A stretch of 13,352 bases of DNA from Thermoprotei archaeon (lineage in GTDB: Archaea; Thermoproteota; Thermoprotei_A; Sulfolobales; WANQ01), in contig JALWGO010000114.1 of assembly GCA_027038805.1 (NCBI GenBank), forward strand, positions 1-13,352. Direction: 5' to 3'. A model generated the notes under the pieces. It was not told where the DNA came from and made no database searches. It worked only from the letters and a program-made list of their open reading frames with translations. This document shows positions 1 through 7,244 of the stretch, in pieces (positions within the stretch are counted from its first letter, which is position 1; every line of letters starts with the position of its first letter). The position numbers were made by a program, and so were the translations under genes.

Positions 1-2
1 TA

Positions 3-881
3 GGATTCAAGTTAAACTCTCTAAGCCTAAAAGCCGTTGACCTCTTAGGCGGTAGAATAGTTAATCCAAACACCTATAGCGTTGGAGGATTCCGAAAAGA
101 TCTTGCAAGAGATAGAATAGAGAAAGTAGTAAAAACACTGAGAGAAGCAGAAGATTATGCTAGAAAAGTATTAGAAGAAGTAATAGAGCTAGAAATTCCT
201 CCTCTCGAAGACCCAGCACCAGATTACGTTGTAGTACAGTCCCCTCAAGGATACTTAAACACAAGTAATAACCTATACGGGTCGGATGGCGAAGTATTTC
301 CGGGAATAGATTATACAAAATATATTGAGGAGAAAATAGTAGACTATTCGAACTCCAAAGCATACTATTATAAAGGCAAAGTATTCTATGTTGGTTCAAG
401 AGCAAGACTCAACGCCTATCATGAAAGACTACTCGGATACGAGGACTATGTCTCAAAGATACTAAGAGAGTCAAAAAATCCCTTCAGCAACATCAAGGCA
501 AAAGCATTAGAGATCCTCTACACAATAGTTGATGTCCGAGAAAGCCTCGAGGAATTCCTTGATAGGAAACCAAAGCTTAGAACAGACTTCAAGGTGAAGG
601 CTGGTGAAGGAGTAGGCGTATTGGAGGCCCCAAGAGGGCTATTAATCCACCACTACAAGGTAGACGATGAGGGAAAGATAACTTATGCTAACATTATAAC
701 TCCAACAGCATTTAACTCAAGGCATATCGAGACCTCAGCAATAAGACTAGGAGAAACAATGTTCCAGGAAAGCGAAGTAGATGTAGGCGAACTGCAGAGA
801 AAAGCCTCAATGCTCATCAGAGCCTACGATCCATGCCTCCCATGCGCAGTACACGTAACAGTTCTAAGAAACGATAGGTGA
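3..881 (+). CDS. [NiFe]-hydrogenase large (catalytic) subunit, group 3-like, 5' truncated
   Basis: C-terminal 292 codons of a [NiFe]-hydrogenase catalytic subunit; the N-terminus with the first CxxC lies before the window. The second metal-binding motif is intact at the C-terminus (DPCLPCAVH); its two cysteines would ligate the Ni-Fe site. After the His come eight residues (VTVLRNDR), the kind of short tail a maturation endopeptidase removes in this family. Upstream, the stretch EAPRGLLIHHYKVDDEGKI and the following IITPTAFN are typical of cytosolic group 3 (F420-non-reducing/sulfhydrogenase-like) enzymes, which exchange electrons between H2 and a soluble carrier. The stop overlaps the GTG codon at 878 and lies 5 bases before the ATG at 887 of the next gene, so the two are translationally coupled and their products are almost certainly partners. 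The exact subgroup cannot be fixed from this fragment. Confidence 0.93.
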   Translation, partial: GFKLNSLSLKAVDLLGGRIVNPNTYSVGGFRKDLARDRIEKVVKTLREAEDYARKVLEEVIELEIPPLEDPAPDYVVVQSPQGYLNTSNNLYGSDGEVFPGIDYTKYIEEKIVDYSNSKAYYYKGKVFYVGSRARLNAYHERLLGYEDYVSKILRESKNPFSNIKAKALEILYTIVDVRESLEEFLDRKPKLRTDFKVKAGEGVGVLEAPRGLLIHHYKVDDEGKITYANIITPTAFNSRHIETSAIRLGETMFQESEVDVGELQRKASMLIRAYDPCLPCAVHVTVLRNDR

Positions 882-886
882 AGTCT

Positions 887-2299
887 ATGAGCCAAAACAA
901 AATAGTTGTAGGAATATATTCTCTAGCAGGATGTGAGGGTTGCCGCCACGAAATAGTTAATCTAGGAGACGAGTTACTAGAACTATTAAAGGAGGCTAAC
1001 ATAGAGATAGCCTATGAACCACTTCTAGGATTCTCACAGGAACGAGAGCAATACGATATAGTATTCGTTGAGGGAGCAGTTGCATCAAAACACGATATAG
1101 AAAAACTCAAGGAGATCAGAAAGAAGACGAAAATACTCGTAGCCCTTGGCTCATGTAGCTTTATCGGCGGAATCCCCGGGTTAGCCAGGAATAAGTCTAG
1201 GGAGGAATTATACAAGGTATACGGTGGTAGACCTCCTATAAAAGAACCCGTAGAGCCTTCCCCAATAACAAGATACGTTAAAGTAGACTATTGGCTAAGA
1301 GGATGTCCAATAAATAATCGTGAGTTCGTAGACCTTGTTAAAAAACTAGCTAGAGGGGAATGGTATAAGCAGGGAGAGAGGAGATTCGAGTACTGTAAAG
1401 AGTTTGCATTAGAGATAAGGGGTAAACTTCTCGAACTAGATGGTGAAAAGTGTATCGTATGTGGCCGCTGTGTTGGTATATGTGAGAAGATAGGGATAAA
1501 GGCGCTTGGACTAATAAATCGTGGAATAAATATTGCTGTCTCGACGCCTTTTCAAGAACCCTTCGAGAACACTAACTGTATATTGTGTGGTTTATGTACA
1601 GCTTATTGCCCAGTAGGAGCTATAAAGCATAGGACGACAATAGAATCTGTGCAGAGGCTCTTATTGAGGAATGGTGGTAGGCTTGTAGCATATATAGAAC
1701 CAGAGGCTCTCGCGGCATTAGCGGAAGTCTATGGAGTGAATCCAGGTAAGATTATAGCGGCTCTCAAATACCTAGGCTTTAGCGAAGTAGTATTATGGTC
1801 GCCGTTACTAAGCGTGCATCCCCAGGTGGGTCTAAGTATAGTACCAGTAAGTGAGGCTGAATACAGATACGTGAACATGTTCTACCCAGACCTTAAGAAA
1901 TACCTGGTTAAACCACCTGAAATACGCGTACCAGTTAATGGTATAGTAATAACACAGTGCGTAGCACGCAAGCTTCAAAGCGACTATATTCTAACTACAC
2001 GTGAAATACAGTACTTGTTAAAGAAAATCGAAATAGATGAATTAAAGCCAGCAAAACCAGATAGAATAATACTACCAGAGTCTCGAGGATATGTAAAAGC
2101 CGTAGGACCCTACGAGGTACGAGGTATTCTTGAAGCCATAAGAAAAGGCTACATAAAGGAGGGAACAATACTATTATACATATGTCCCGATGGATGCCTC
2201 ATGGGTGGAGGTCAGCCGTTCTCTAAGAATCCTGTAGAGGTTTGCGTAGACTGTAGGCGTAGAATGCTTGAGATTTTAAGAAAACAGTATATTATGTAA
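887..2299 (+). CDS. Hybrid hydrogenase subunit: [NiFe] small subunit + 2x[4Fe-4S] + [FeFe] H-cluster-like domain
   Basis: A 470-residue fusion. Residues 1-165 are a [NiFe]-hydrogenase small subunit, with proximal-cluster cysteines in AGCEGC (C16, C19), GSC (C90) and GCP (C140). Residues 186-245 hold two ferredoxin-type [4Fe-4S] motifs, CIVCGRCVGIC and CILCGLCTAYCP. Residues 264-470 resemble a shortened [FeFe]-hydrogenase catalytic domain: PEALAALAEVYG, YVNMFYPDL, QCVARK (C358), LTTREIQYLLKK and CPDGCLMGGGQP (C433, C437), then an extra CxxC (C453, C456). The first H-cluster cysteine loop is not conserved and the region between the second and third loops is much shorter than usual. I chose ATG 887 because AGGTGA (876-881) sits 5 bases upstream; an in-frame GTG at 878 is possible. 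Expected role: electron-transfer partner of the large subunit, cytoplasmic. Whether the [FeFe]-like part is catalytic is unknown. Confidence 0.93.
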   Translation: MSQNKIVVGIYSLAGCEGCRHEIVNLGDELLELLKEANIEIAYEPLLGFSQEREQYDIVFVEGAVASKHDIEKLKEIRKKTKILVALGSCSFIGGIPGLARNKSREELYKVYGGRPPIKEPVEPSPITRYVKVDYWLRGCPINNREFVDLVKKLARGEWYKQGERRFEYCKEFALEIRGKLLELDGEKCIVCGRCVGICEKIGIKALGLINRGINIAVSTPFQEPFENTNCILCGLCTAYCPVGAIKHRTTIESVQRLLLRNGGRLVAYIEPEALAALAEVYGVNPGKIIAALKYLGFSEVVLWSPLLSVHPQVGLSIVPVSEAEYRYVNMFYPDLKKYLVKPPEIRVPVNGIVITQCVARKLQSDYILTTREIQYLLKKIEIDELKPAKPDRIILPESRGYVKAVGPYEVRGILEAIRKGYIKEGTILLYICPDGCLMGGGQPFSKNPVEVCVDCRRRMLEILRKQYIM

Positions 2300-2317
2300 A
2301 TCTTTTCAATAATTTTC

Positions 2318-3166
2318 TTAGCGGCTTCTCTCAATGATATATGTTGCGCCAGCTCCTATCCAAGCAGCAGTCTCTATTATTCCTAAAACCTCTACTGGAG
2401 TCTTCGCAATATATTCTACAGTATATGCATCTATTCTCCTTGTACCAGGAACTACTTGTAGCATATCCGCGAAGACTTGGTTCTTTAACTCTATTCTCAC
2501 CTTATATGTATCGACTAGTTCTATTAGTTTTACTTGTCCCTGCTTTAATCGGTTGCAAGCATCTTTAACGGCGTCTTTTAATTCTTCTTCTATGTCGTCG
2601 AGGGAGTTGTAGATAGCGGATAATCTGCTAATACCTTCCTTGAGGGCTAGGAATATTGCCCAAGGTGTATGCTTCTTCACATCATCTTCTAAATGCTTGT
2701 CGCCGGCCACGAGTATTAGAGGTACCTTATAATAGCTTGCGTAGAGGGCGTTGACATAGTATTCGCTTGCTAGCTCATCATTTACCCATATACGGTGTAT
2801 AGTTGATGAACTATACGTATGGTCTAGGAAGGCGTTAGTTGTTCCAGCTGCAGCATGGTATCCTATAAATAATACTGCATCAAATCCTCTATCAAGGCCT
2901 ACAACCATGGAATAGGGTCTAGGGTATCCTTGAATAAGTCTGACTCTCCTCGGCATCTCCCATGGTATGATATTGGCCATGAAGCCGTGGCTATCCGCTA
3001 TAACAACCTCCTTAAACCCACATTTCAATAGGCTTTCAGCTACAACCCGAGCGATACGCGTCATTATCTGGCGTGCATCATTGTATAGAGAGTATTTTGG
3101 GGCGACCTGGCTTATAGAAGAAATACCGGGTAGTCCCTCTAAATCAATGGAAATATAGGCCTTCAT
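2318..3166 (-). CDS. M55 family D-aminopeptidase (DppA-like)
   Basis: 282 residues, a metallopeptidase of family M55, whose characterised member Bacillus DppA releases N-terminal D-amino acids from peptides in a decameric cytoplasmic ring. The DppA zinc and catalytic positions recur at nearly the same numbering: SIDLEG gives D8 and E10, ADSHG gives H60, GYHAAAG gives H104, and H116 fits the nucleophilic His of DppA. PYSMVVGLD and VPLILVAGD are further family blocks. ATG at 3166 is preceded by GGGGAT (3173-3178, 6-base spacer); a TATA-like TTATTTTA lies at 3200-3207, so the leader would be short. The gene converges on the hydrogenase operon with only 18 bases between stop codons. The natural substrate in an archaeon is unknown; peptide salvage is an inference. 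Confidence 0.9.
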   Translation of the reverse strand: MKAYISIDLEGLPGISSISQVAPKYSLYNDARQIMTRIARVVAESLLKCGFKEVVIADSHGFMANIIPWEMPRRVRLIQGYPRPYSMVVGLDRGFDAVLFIGYHAAAGTTNAFLDHTYSSSTIHRIWVNDELASEYYVNALYASYYKVPLILVAGDKHLEDDVKKHTPWAIFLALKEGISRLSAIYNSLDDIEEELKDAVKDACNRLKQGQVKLIELVDTYKVRIELKNQVFADMLQVVPGTRRIDAYTVEYIAKTPVEVLGIIETAAWIGAGATYIIERSR

Positions 3167-3490
3167 AATGCTATCCCCATATATACTGTTGTTTAGGACT
3201 AAAATAATGTATTTTTCAAGCCGATAGTAAACATAGGCTAAAGGGATGCTTGAGGATCATTGTAGTTAAAGCAGAGAAAACACTTTATAATTCATAATTT
3301 ATTGAATTAAAAGTTACGTGATTATTAATAGGTTCAGATAACTTTAAAAACACATTTGGTTAAGAAGCTATGCAGTACAAAACAGGGTTCCATAATATTC
3401 GTGATTCAAAAGAATACTCAAGTATTAGTGCTAGTATTTTTTCCCGAATAAGATGTCTTTTATCATAGTAAAGTTAATGGGGTGTATCAT
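3167..3490. other. Divergent intergenic region between the M55 peptidase and sulfur reductase genes
   Basis: 324 bases with no credible gene. It holds the minus-strand promoter candidate of the peptidase (TTATTTTA, 3200-3207). For the plus-strand reductase there are two TATA candidates: CTTTAAAAA at 3342-3350, giving a leader over 100 bases, and CTTTTATC at 3457-3464, giving a leader of only a few bases. Between them lie the perfect inverted repeat AATACT-CA-AGTATT (3413-3426) and a second AGTATT (3433-3438) running into a T tract. Which TATA box is used cannot be decided from sequence. Confidence 0.5.
3413..3426. promoter_or_regulatory. Inverted repeat AATACT-CA-AGTATT, candidate operator
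   Basis: A perfect 6-bp-arm palindrome 65-78 bases upstream of GTG 3491. A third AGTATT half-site follows at 3433-3438, 12 bases (about one helical turn) after the right arm. Related palindromes with ATACT/AGTAT arms stand upstream of the inositol phosphate synthase and DUF401 genes. The binding protein is unknown. Confidence 0.4.
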
Positions 3491-4876
3491 GTGAGTAAGA
3501 CAGTCGTCATAATAGGTGGTGGACCTGGAGGAATGGCTACTGCAAGCCGTGTAAAGAGACTGAGACCCGATTATAACGTTATTGTTTTTGAGAAAACTAG
3601 ATGGGTTAGTTTTGCTCTCTGTGGGACACCTTACTATGTTGCTGGTATTGCTAAGAAATTAGAACATCTAATGCATTATAAGCCTGAGTACTTCATAAAG
3701 AACCGTGGGATAGATTTAAGAATAAAGCATAAGGTGGAGTCAATAGACCCCGATACCAGGACAGTTGAATACGTAAACCTTGATACTGGTGAGAAAGGCA
3801 AGGTAGAATACGATTACCTCGTAATAGCCACGGGTGCTAGGCCTAGAGCCTACGACTTCTTCCCCGAAATAAAGGATATAGAGGGAGTATTCACTCTAAG
3901 CCACCTAGACGATGCGGGAAAGCTGAGGAACTACGTTGAAAAACTTGGCTCAGGTAAAGCCGTTGTCGTAGGTGCAGGCTATATAGGATTAGAGGTGGCT
4001 GAAGCCCTAGCGGAGAAGGGCTTCAAGGTTATAGTCTCGGAGATGTTCAACCAGGTACTACCAAAAGCACTTGACCCGGATCTCGCTAAGACCGTTCAAG
4101 AACACCTGCGCTCTCATGGCATAGAAGTATTATTGGGTGCGAAAACCACTGGGTTCAAAGCTGACGAGAACGGTAGGCTTGTAGGCATTGAAACCGATAA
4201 GGGGTTCTTAGAGGCAGATGTAGCAGTAGTAGGAGTAGGCATCAAGCCCAACACTGAGCTAGCACAAATGGTTGGAGCAAAAATAGGTCAAACAAGAGCC
4301 GTATGGACGGATGAGCACACGGAAACTAGTGTGAAGGGCGTATATGCTGTAGGGGATGTAGCTGAAACAACACACCTGGTAACCAAGGAGAGAATATGGG
4401 CTGCTTTCGCTACAAACGCTAACAAGATGGGATATGTAGCTGGGACAAACATTGGTGGAAGAGAAGCAATATACAAGGGAACAGCCCTAACAGCAGCAAC
4501 ACAAGTATTCGGTCTGGTAGTAGCGAGAACAGGTTTAGGTGAAGAGGAGGCGAAAAAGAAAGGATACAATGTGATAGCGGTTTCTCTGAGATCTAATTCA
4601 AGGCCAGCATATATGGGTGACGTAGAGGTAATTAGGTTCAAGGTTATAGCCGATGCAGATACAGGTAAGCTTCTCGGTGCACAGGCACTAGGAGATCAAT
4701 CAGCCTTCTGGAGAGTAAACGTTATATCAGCACTACTTGAGCGTGAGGGAACAGTCTGGGATCTATTCCAGACAGATATAGGGTATCATCCATACCTAAA
4801 CCCGGTTTGGGATCCGATAATAGTGGCTGGCAGACTATTTCAGAGACAGTTAGGTGAGACGCCAAGAAAAGCCTAG
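3491..4876 (+). CDS. FAD-dependent CoA-disulfide reductase / NAD(P)H sulfur oxidoreductase family
   Basis: 461 residues, pyridine-nucleotide disulfide oxidoreductase fold. The first FAD Rossmann motif is GGGPGG (9-14), followed by SFALCGTP with the single redox cysteine C44 that separates CoA-disulfide reductase/NADH oxidase enzymes from CxxxxC glutathione-type reductases. ATGARP (113-118), the NAD(P) motif GAGYIGLE (161-168), the second FAD motif VYAVGD (284-289), and the C-terminal dimerisation domain with PVWDPI complete the family pattern. E184 at the end of the second strand of the NAD domain favours NADH, by analogy. Pyrococcus homologues reduce elemental sulfur with CoA; NADH oxidase activity is the alternative. 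I chose GTG 3491 because GGGGTG (3479-3484) is 6 bases upstream; GTG 3482 would add three residues. It is near a cytosolic hydrogenase and a TSUP transporter, which fits sulfur respiration or reductant disposal. Confidence 0.92.
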   Translation: MSKTVVIIGGGPGGMATASRVKRLRPDYNVIVFEKTRWVSFALCGTPYYVAGIAKKLEHLMHYKPEYFIKNRGIDLRIKHKVESIDPDTRTVEYVNLDTGEKGKVEYDYLVIATGARPRAYDFFPEIKDIEGVFTLSHLDDAGKLRNYVEKLGSGKAVVVGAGYIGLEVAEALAEKGFKVIVSEMFNQVLPKALDPDLAKTVQEHLRSHGIEVLLGAKTTGFKADENGRLVGIETDKGFLEADVAVVGVGIKPNTELAQMVGAKIGQTRAVWTDEHTETSVKGVYAVGDVAETTHLVTKERIWAAFATNANKMGYVAGTNIGGREAIYKGTALTAATQVFGLVVARTGLGEEEAKKKGYNVIAVSLRSNSRPAYMGDVEVIRFKVIADADTGKLLGAQALGDQSAFWRVNVISALLEREGTVWDLFQTDIGYHPYLNPVWDPIIVAGRLFQRQLGETPRKA

Positions 4877-4897
4877 ATATTAAGGCAATGATTCTTT

Positions 4898-5668
4898 CTA
4901 CATTATTATATTAATTGTTTTTCCTATAATTATTAAACCCATAATTGCGGTCAAGATACCTACTACTCGTGTGAGTAGTATTAGGTCCATTTTCTTAACA
5001 GTAACCGAGGCTAAAGGTGCTGCTAAAATTGTTCCCATAGTAAGCATGAATGCTATCATTAGGTTAACTCCTCCCGCGGCTATATAGAATAATACTGCTA
5101 TAGAGTTGACGACAATCTCGCTTACAAGGCTTAATGCTATTGCTTTCCTAACATTTACCTTTAAGAGTATTTGACCCGGAATAAGTATGGGGCCATAGCC
5201 TGCACCAGTTAATGCTTTATTAAAGGATGCAATAAAGCTTAGAATAGATATCTTCAACAACAACCCGTTATCAATGCCATTGCCTTGTAAGAACTTGTCC
5301 TTCCTCATAGTAGATACTATGAGACCTGATGCAACTATGATTAACCCAATATATATCTTCACGTATTCTTCAGACAATTTTATGCCCAATATAACTGCAA
5401 TAGCGACTGCAATAATAGCTGATAAGACTAGTGCAAATAAGTGTCTGCGATCACTTTCTCGCCCGCGTAGTGCTATGGTTCCAAGTTTATGATGTGTTAT
5501 CCCGGCTACAGTGTTTCCTGCAAGCTGTGATAAGAGCACACCAGCTACTACGTCGTGGGGGTTAAAACCCATTAGTAATAGTATTGGTACTATTATCGTA
5601 CCGTAGCCCATTCCTACCATACTGCTTATATAGCTTAATATGAACGCTATTATTGCTAGCTCTATCAA
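4898..5668 (-). CDS. TSUP (TauE/SafE) family membrane transporter
   Basis: 256 residues, almost entirely hydrophobic, with about seven or eight membrane segments and one charged loop near residues 68-76 (RGRESDRR). The two-fold internal repeat of the family is visible: SSMVGMGYGTIIVPILL (15-31) and ASFNKALTGAGYGPILIP (147-164), each with a glycine-rich motif followed by proline. TSUP proteins move sulfite, sulfonates, thiosulfate or other organosulfur anions. The start is TTG 5668: the frame is closed upstream by TAA with no ATG or GTG available. It converges on the sulfur reductase with 21 bases between the ORFs, so the two are not co-transcribed but may be functionally linked. The substrate cannot be assigned from sequence; a sulfur anion is the family-based guess. 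Confidence 0.9.
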   Translation of the reverse strand: MIELAIIAFILSYISSMVGMGYGTIIVPILLLMGFNPHDVVAGVLLSQLAGNTVAGITHHKLGTIALRGRESDRRHLFALVLSAIIAVAIAVILGIKLSEEYVKIYIGLIIVASGLIVSTMRKDKFLQGNGIDNGLLLKISILSFIASFNKALTGAGYGPILIPGQILLKVNVRKAIALSLVSEIVVNSIAVLFYIAAGGVNLMIAFMLTMGTILAAPLASVTVKKMDLILLTRVVGILTAIMGLIIIGKTINIIM

Positions 5669-5681
5669 TGCATCTACATCC

Positions 5682-5699
5682 TTAATTAAATTTAATTAA
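5682..5699. promoter_or_regulatory. 18-bp perfect palindrome at the TSUP promoter
   Basis: TTAATTAAATTTAATTAA is symmetrical over all 18 bases and lies 14-31 bases upstream of the TTG start of the minus-strand transporter. Its centre is about 22 bases from the start codon, where the TATA element of a leaderless or near-leaderless archaeal gene should be. It is therefore probably the TATA region and may double as an operator; the AT-only composition makes the symmetry less striking. Confidence 0.45.
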
Positions 5700-5704
5700 T
5701 AGGC

Positions 5705-5759
5705 TCGAATAAAAAACTTGCTACCTTAAAAACAGATGAAACCCAGGAGGGAGAGAAAA
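5705..5759 (-). terminator. Pyrimidine-rich terminator region after threonine synthase
   Basis: Reading the minus strand after the threonine synthase stop codon, there are three consecutive T-rich tracts: TTTTCTCTCCC (about 5749-5759), TTTTTAAGG (about 5724-5732) and TTTTTTATTC (about 5708-5717). No stable hairpin is apparent. Thermoproteota terminate mainly at such oligo-T tracts, and this position fits. Confidence 0.4.
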
Positions 5760-6845
5760 TTAAGTGTAGCGTTCAAAAACATCAAGAGTCTTCAAACCAG
5801 AACCCGTAAGCGGTACTAGTACCTCATCTCCCCTATCAATAACGTGTTCTCCAATGAGCTTCAATAACGCTATATAGGGTAGAGTTGATGTTGGCTCAAC
5901 TATAAATCCCAGCCTATAAAGGTCTTTTAATGCCTTCAAGATCTCATTGTTGTCAACCAATATTATTCTACCATTATTCTTTCTCAATGCCTCTACTATT
6001 TCATCTGTCCTGGGAGGATTAGGAACCATGACTCCATCAGCAAGAGTTGACTCTCCTTTTACAACTGGCTTACCGTATAGTCTATTATATATTGGTGTAA
6101 CACTTACCCCTTCTACACCCACAAAGAACGGACTCTCATCCATTAGTCCCTGGTCTACTAGATCCTTAAACCCATAGTATAGTCCTAGAAATAATCCACC
6201 AGACCCTATAGGAGCGATAACTGTTCCCCCGTGAAAACCTTGTTCAAAGGCTTCATAGGCTATTGTCGAAGCACCTATAATAAAGAATGGGCTCCAAGTA
6301 TGAGCTACATAGAAGGCTTCCCCATTAGCTAGTTCTAATACTTTCCTAGCCGCATCTCCTCTTGTGGGCGTTTCAATGATTTCACCACCTAGAGCTCTAA
6401 CGAGTTGTTTCTTACCTTTAGGCGCATACTCTGGCATTACTATTACTGGCTTAATACCATAGAGTCTCGAGTACGCTGTAACAGCTATACCAGTATTACC
6501 TGAGGTATCTTCTACAACCCTCCTATAACCCTTGAGGCGAGCATAAGTTATTGATAGTGAAGCTCCTCTATCCTTAAAACTACCAGTAGGATTAAGGTAT
6601 TCTAACTTAAAGAAAACCCTTACACCCCTTATCTTCCTAACTACGAGTGGTGTACCTCCCTCGCCAAGCGTTTTTCTAGGCCTTATTGGTAGCATCGACG
6701 TATATCTCCTCAATCCTCTGCCACGAGGACGCCAATTTTTCTCAAAAGATATATTTAAAGGCGAACCACACTTAGGGCATCGCCAGTAATAGCTAGTTGT
6801 TCTAAAACCACATTTAGGGCAAGTAAAGACTACTTCTTTCCCCAA
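5760..6845 (-). CDS. thrC: Threonine synthase (PLP-dependent)
   Basis: 361 residues from the TTG at 6845. It converts O-phospho-L-homoserine to L-threonine. An N-terminal zinc ribbon (CPKC at 9-12, CPKC at 23-26) precedes the type II PLP fold: EGGTPLV (62-68), GSFKDRG with the Schiff-base lysine K91, EDTSGNTG (112-119) for the substrate/PLP phosphate loop, and the glycine-rich SGGLFLG later on. An in-frame TTG at 6890 would add 15 hydrophobic residues (MINVYIIVVFLGRID). I reject it because a TATA box (TATATAAT, 6871-6878) lies about 26-28 bases upstream of 6845, inside that extension, and GGGAG (6853-6857) precedes 6845. It sits downstream of the PadR gene on the same strand but has its own promoter. 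Related PLP enzymes such as cysteate synthase cannot be formally excluded. Confidence 0.92.
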   Translation of the reverse strand: MGKEVVFTCPKCGFRTTSYYWRCPKCGSPLNISFEKNWRPRGRGLRRYTSMLPIRPRKTLGEGGTPLVVRKIRGVRVFFKLEYLNPTGSFKDRGASLSITYARLKGYRRVVEDTSGNTGIAVTAYSRLYGIKPVIVMPEYAPKGKKQLVRALGGEIIETPTRGDAARKVLELANGEAFYVAHTWSPFFIIGASTIAYEAFEQGFHGGTVIAPIGSGGLFLGLYYGFKDLVDQGLMDESPFFVGVEGVSVTPIYNRLYGKPVVKGESTLADGVMVPNPPRTDEIVEALRKNNGRIILVDNNEILKALKDLYRLGFIVEPTSTLPYIALLKLIGEHVIDRGDEVLVPLTGSGLKTLDVFERYT

Positions 6846-6870
6846 GTCTATTCTCCCTAAGAAAACTACG

Positions 6871-6878
6871 ATTATATA
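6871..6878 (-). promoter_or_regulatory. TATA box of threonine synthase
   Basis: TATATAAT on the minus strand. Its centre is about 29 bases upstream of TTG 6845, so transcription should begin just before that codon. This supports a short-leader mRNA and the shorter protein, and indicates that thrC is transcribed separately from the PadR gene that ends at 6918. Confidence 0.5.
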
Positions 6879-6917
6879 CACATTAATCAATACATCATGG
6901 CTAGGTTATACATATTT

Positions 6918-7244
6918 TTACTCATCCTTGTTTGGAGTAGTCTTCTCCTTACTTTGAAGTTTGTTAACTACCTCCTGGAGATACTTTACGGCTTGCTCAT
7001 ATATAGCTAGTCCCTTCTCTGTTACGCGGTAAACCTTCATACCATTATAGTCTACAGGTTCTATTAGACCTTCTCTTATTAGTCGGTAGAGAACAGTGTA
7101 GACAGTCATGGTAGGGGGTTTGAAACCATATTTTTCTGCTATGCGTACACGAATATTATATGCATAGGTAGGGTTATCTTTTAGGATGGATACAATATAT
7201 AACCAGAGGTTCTCTGTCGTCATCTTTCTTTCAAGTCTTAGCAA
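6918..7244 (-). CDS. PadR-like winged-helix transcriptional regulator
   Basis: A small DNA-binding regulator. The core is a PadR-type winged helix: ENLWLYIVSILKDNPTYAYN, then the recognition region PPTMTVYTVLYRLIREGLI, then the wing EPVDYNGMKVYRVTEKG, ending in a short helix (YEQAVKYLQEVVNKL) suited to dimerisation. The start is uncertain. Given here is TTG 7244 (108 residues). ATG 7223 gives 101 residues. ATG 7367 gives 149 but runs through two TATA-like elements and a strong ribosome binding site (GGAGGGGGAG, 7265-7274), so it is unlikely. That binding site points best at an ACG codon at 7259. The gene is divergent from inositol phosphate synthase, which PadR-type repressors often control, along with their own gene. 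The ligand is unknown. Confidence 0.85.
   Translation of the reverse strand: MLRLERKMTTENLWLYIVSILKDNPTYAYNIRVRIAEKYGFKPPTMTVYTVLYRLIREGLIEPVDYNGMKVYRVTEKGLAIYEQAVKYLQEVVNKLQSKEKTTPNKDE

Noticed and set aside
160..405. Minus-strand open frame of 81 codons opposite the hydrogenase large subunit
   Set aside because: It has no family features or ribosome binding site and lies fully inside the large-subunit gene, whose frame is clearly coding.
594..881. Separate small gene starting at GTG 594
   Set aside because: The frame is open from base 3, and the upstream translation is continuous hydrogenase large subunit, so this is only its C-terminal end.
2334..3158. Plus-strand open frames over the M55 peptidase
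   Set aside because: They lack family signatures and lie opposite a gene with complete catalytic residues.
5701..5759. Possible box C (AGATGA) for a small RNA between threonine synthase and the TSUP gene
   Set aside because: There is no matching box D at the right distance, and the region reads as T-rich terminator on the other strand.
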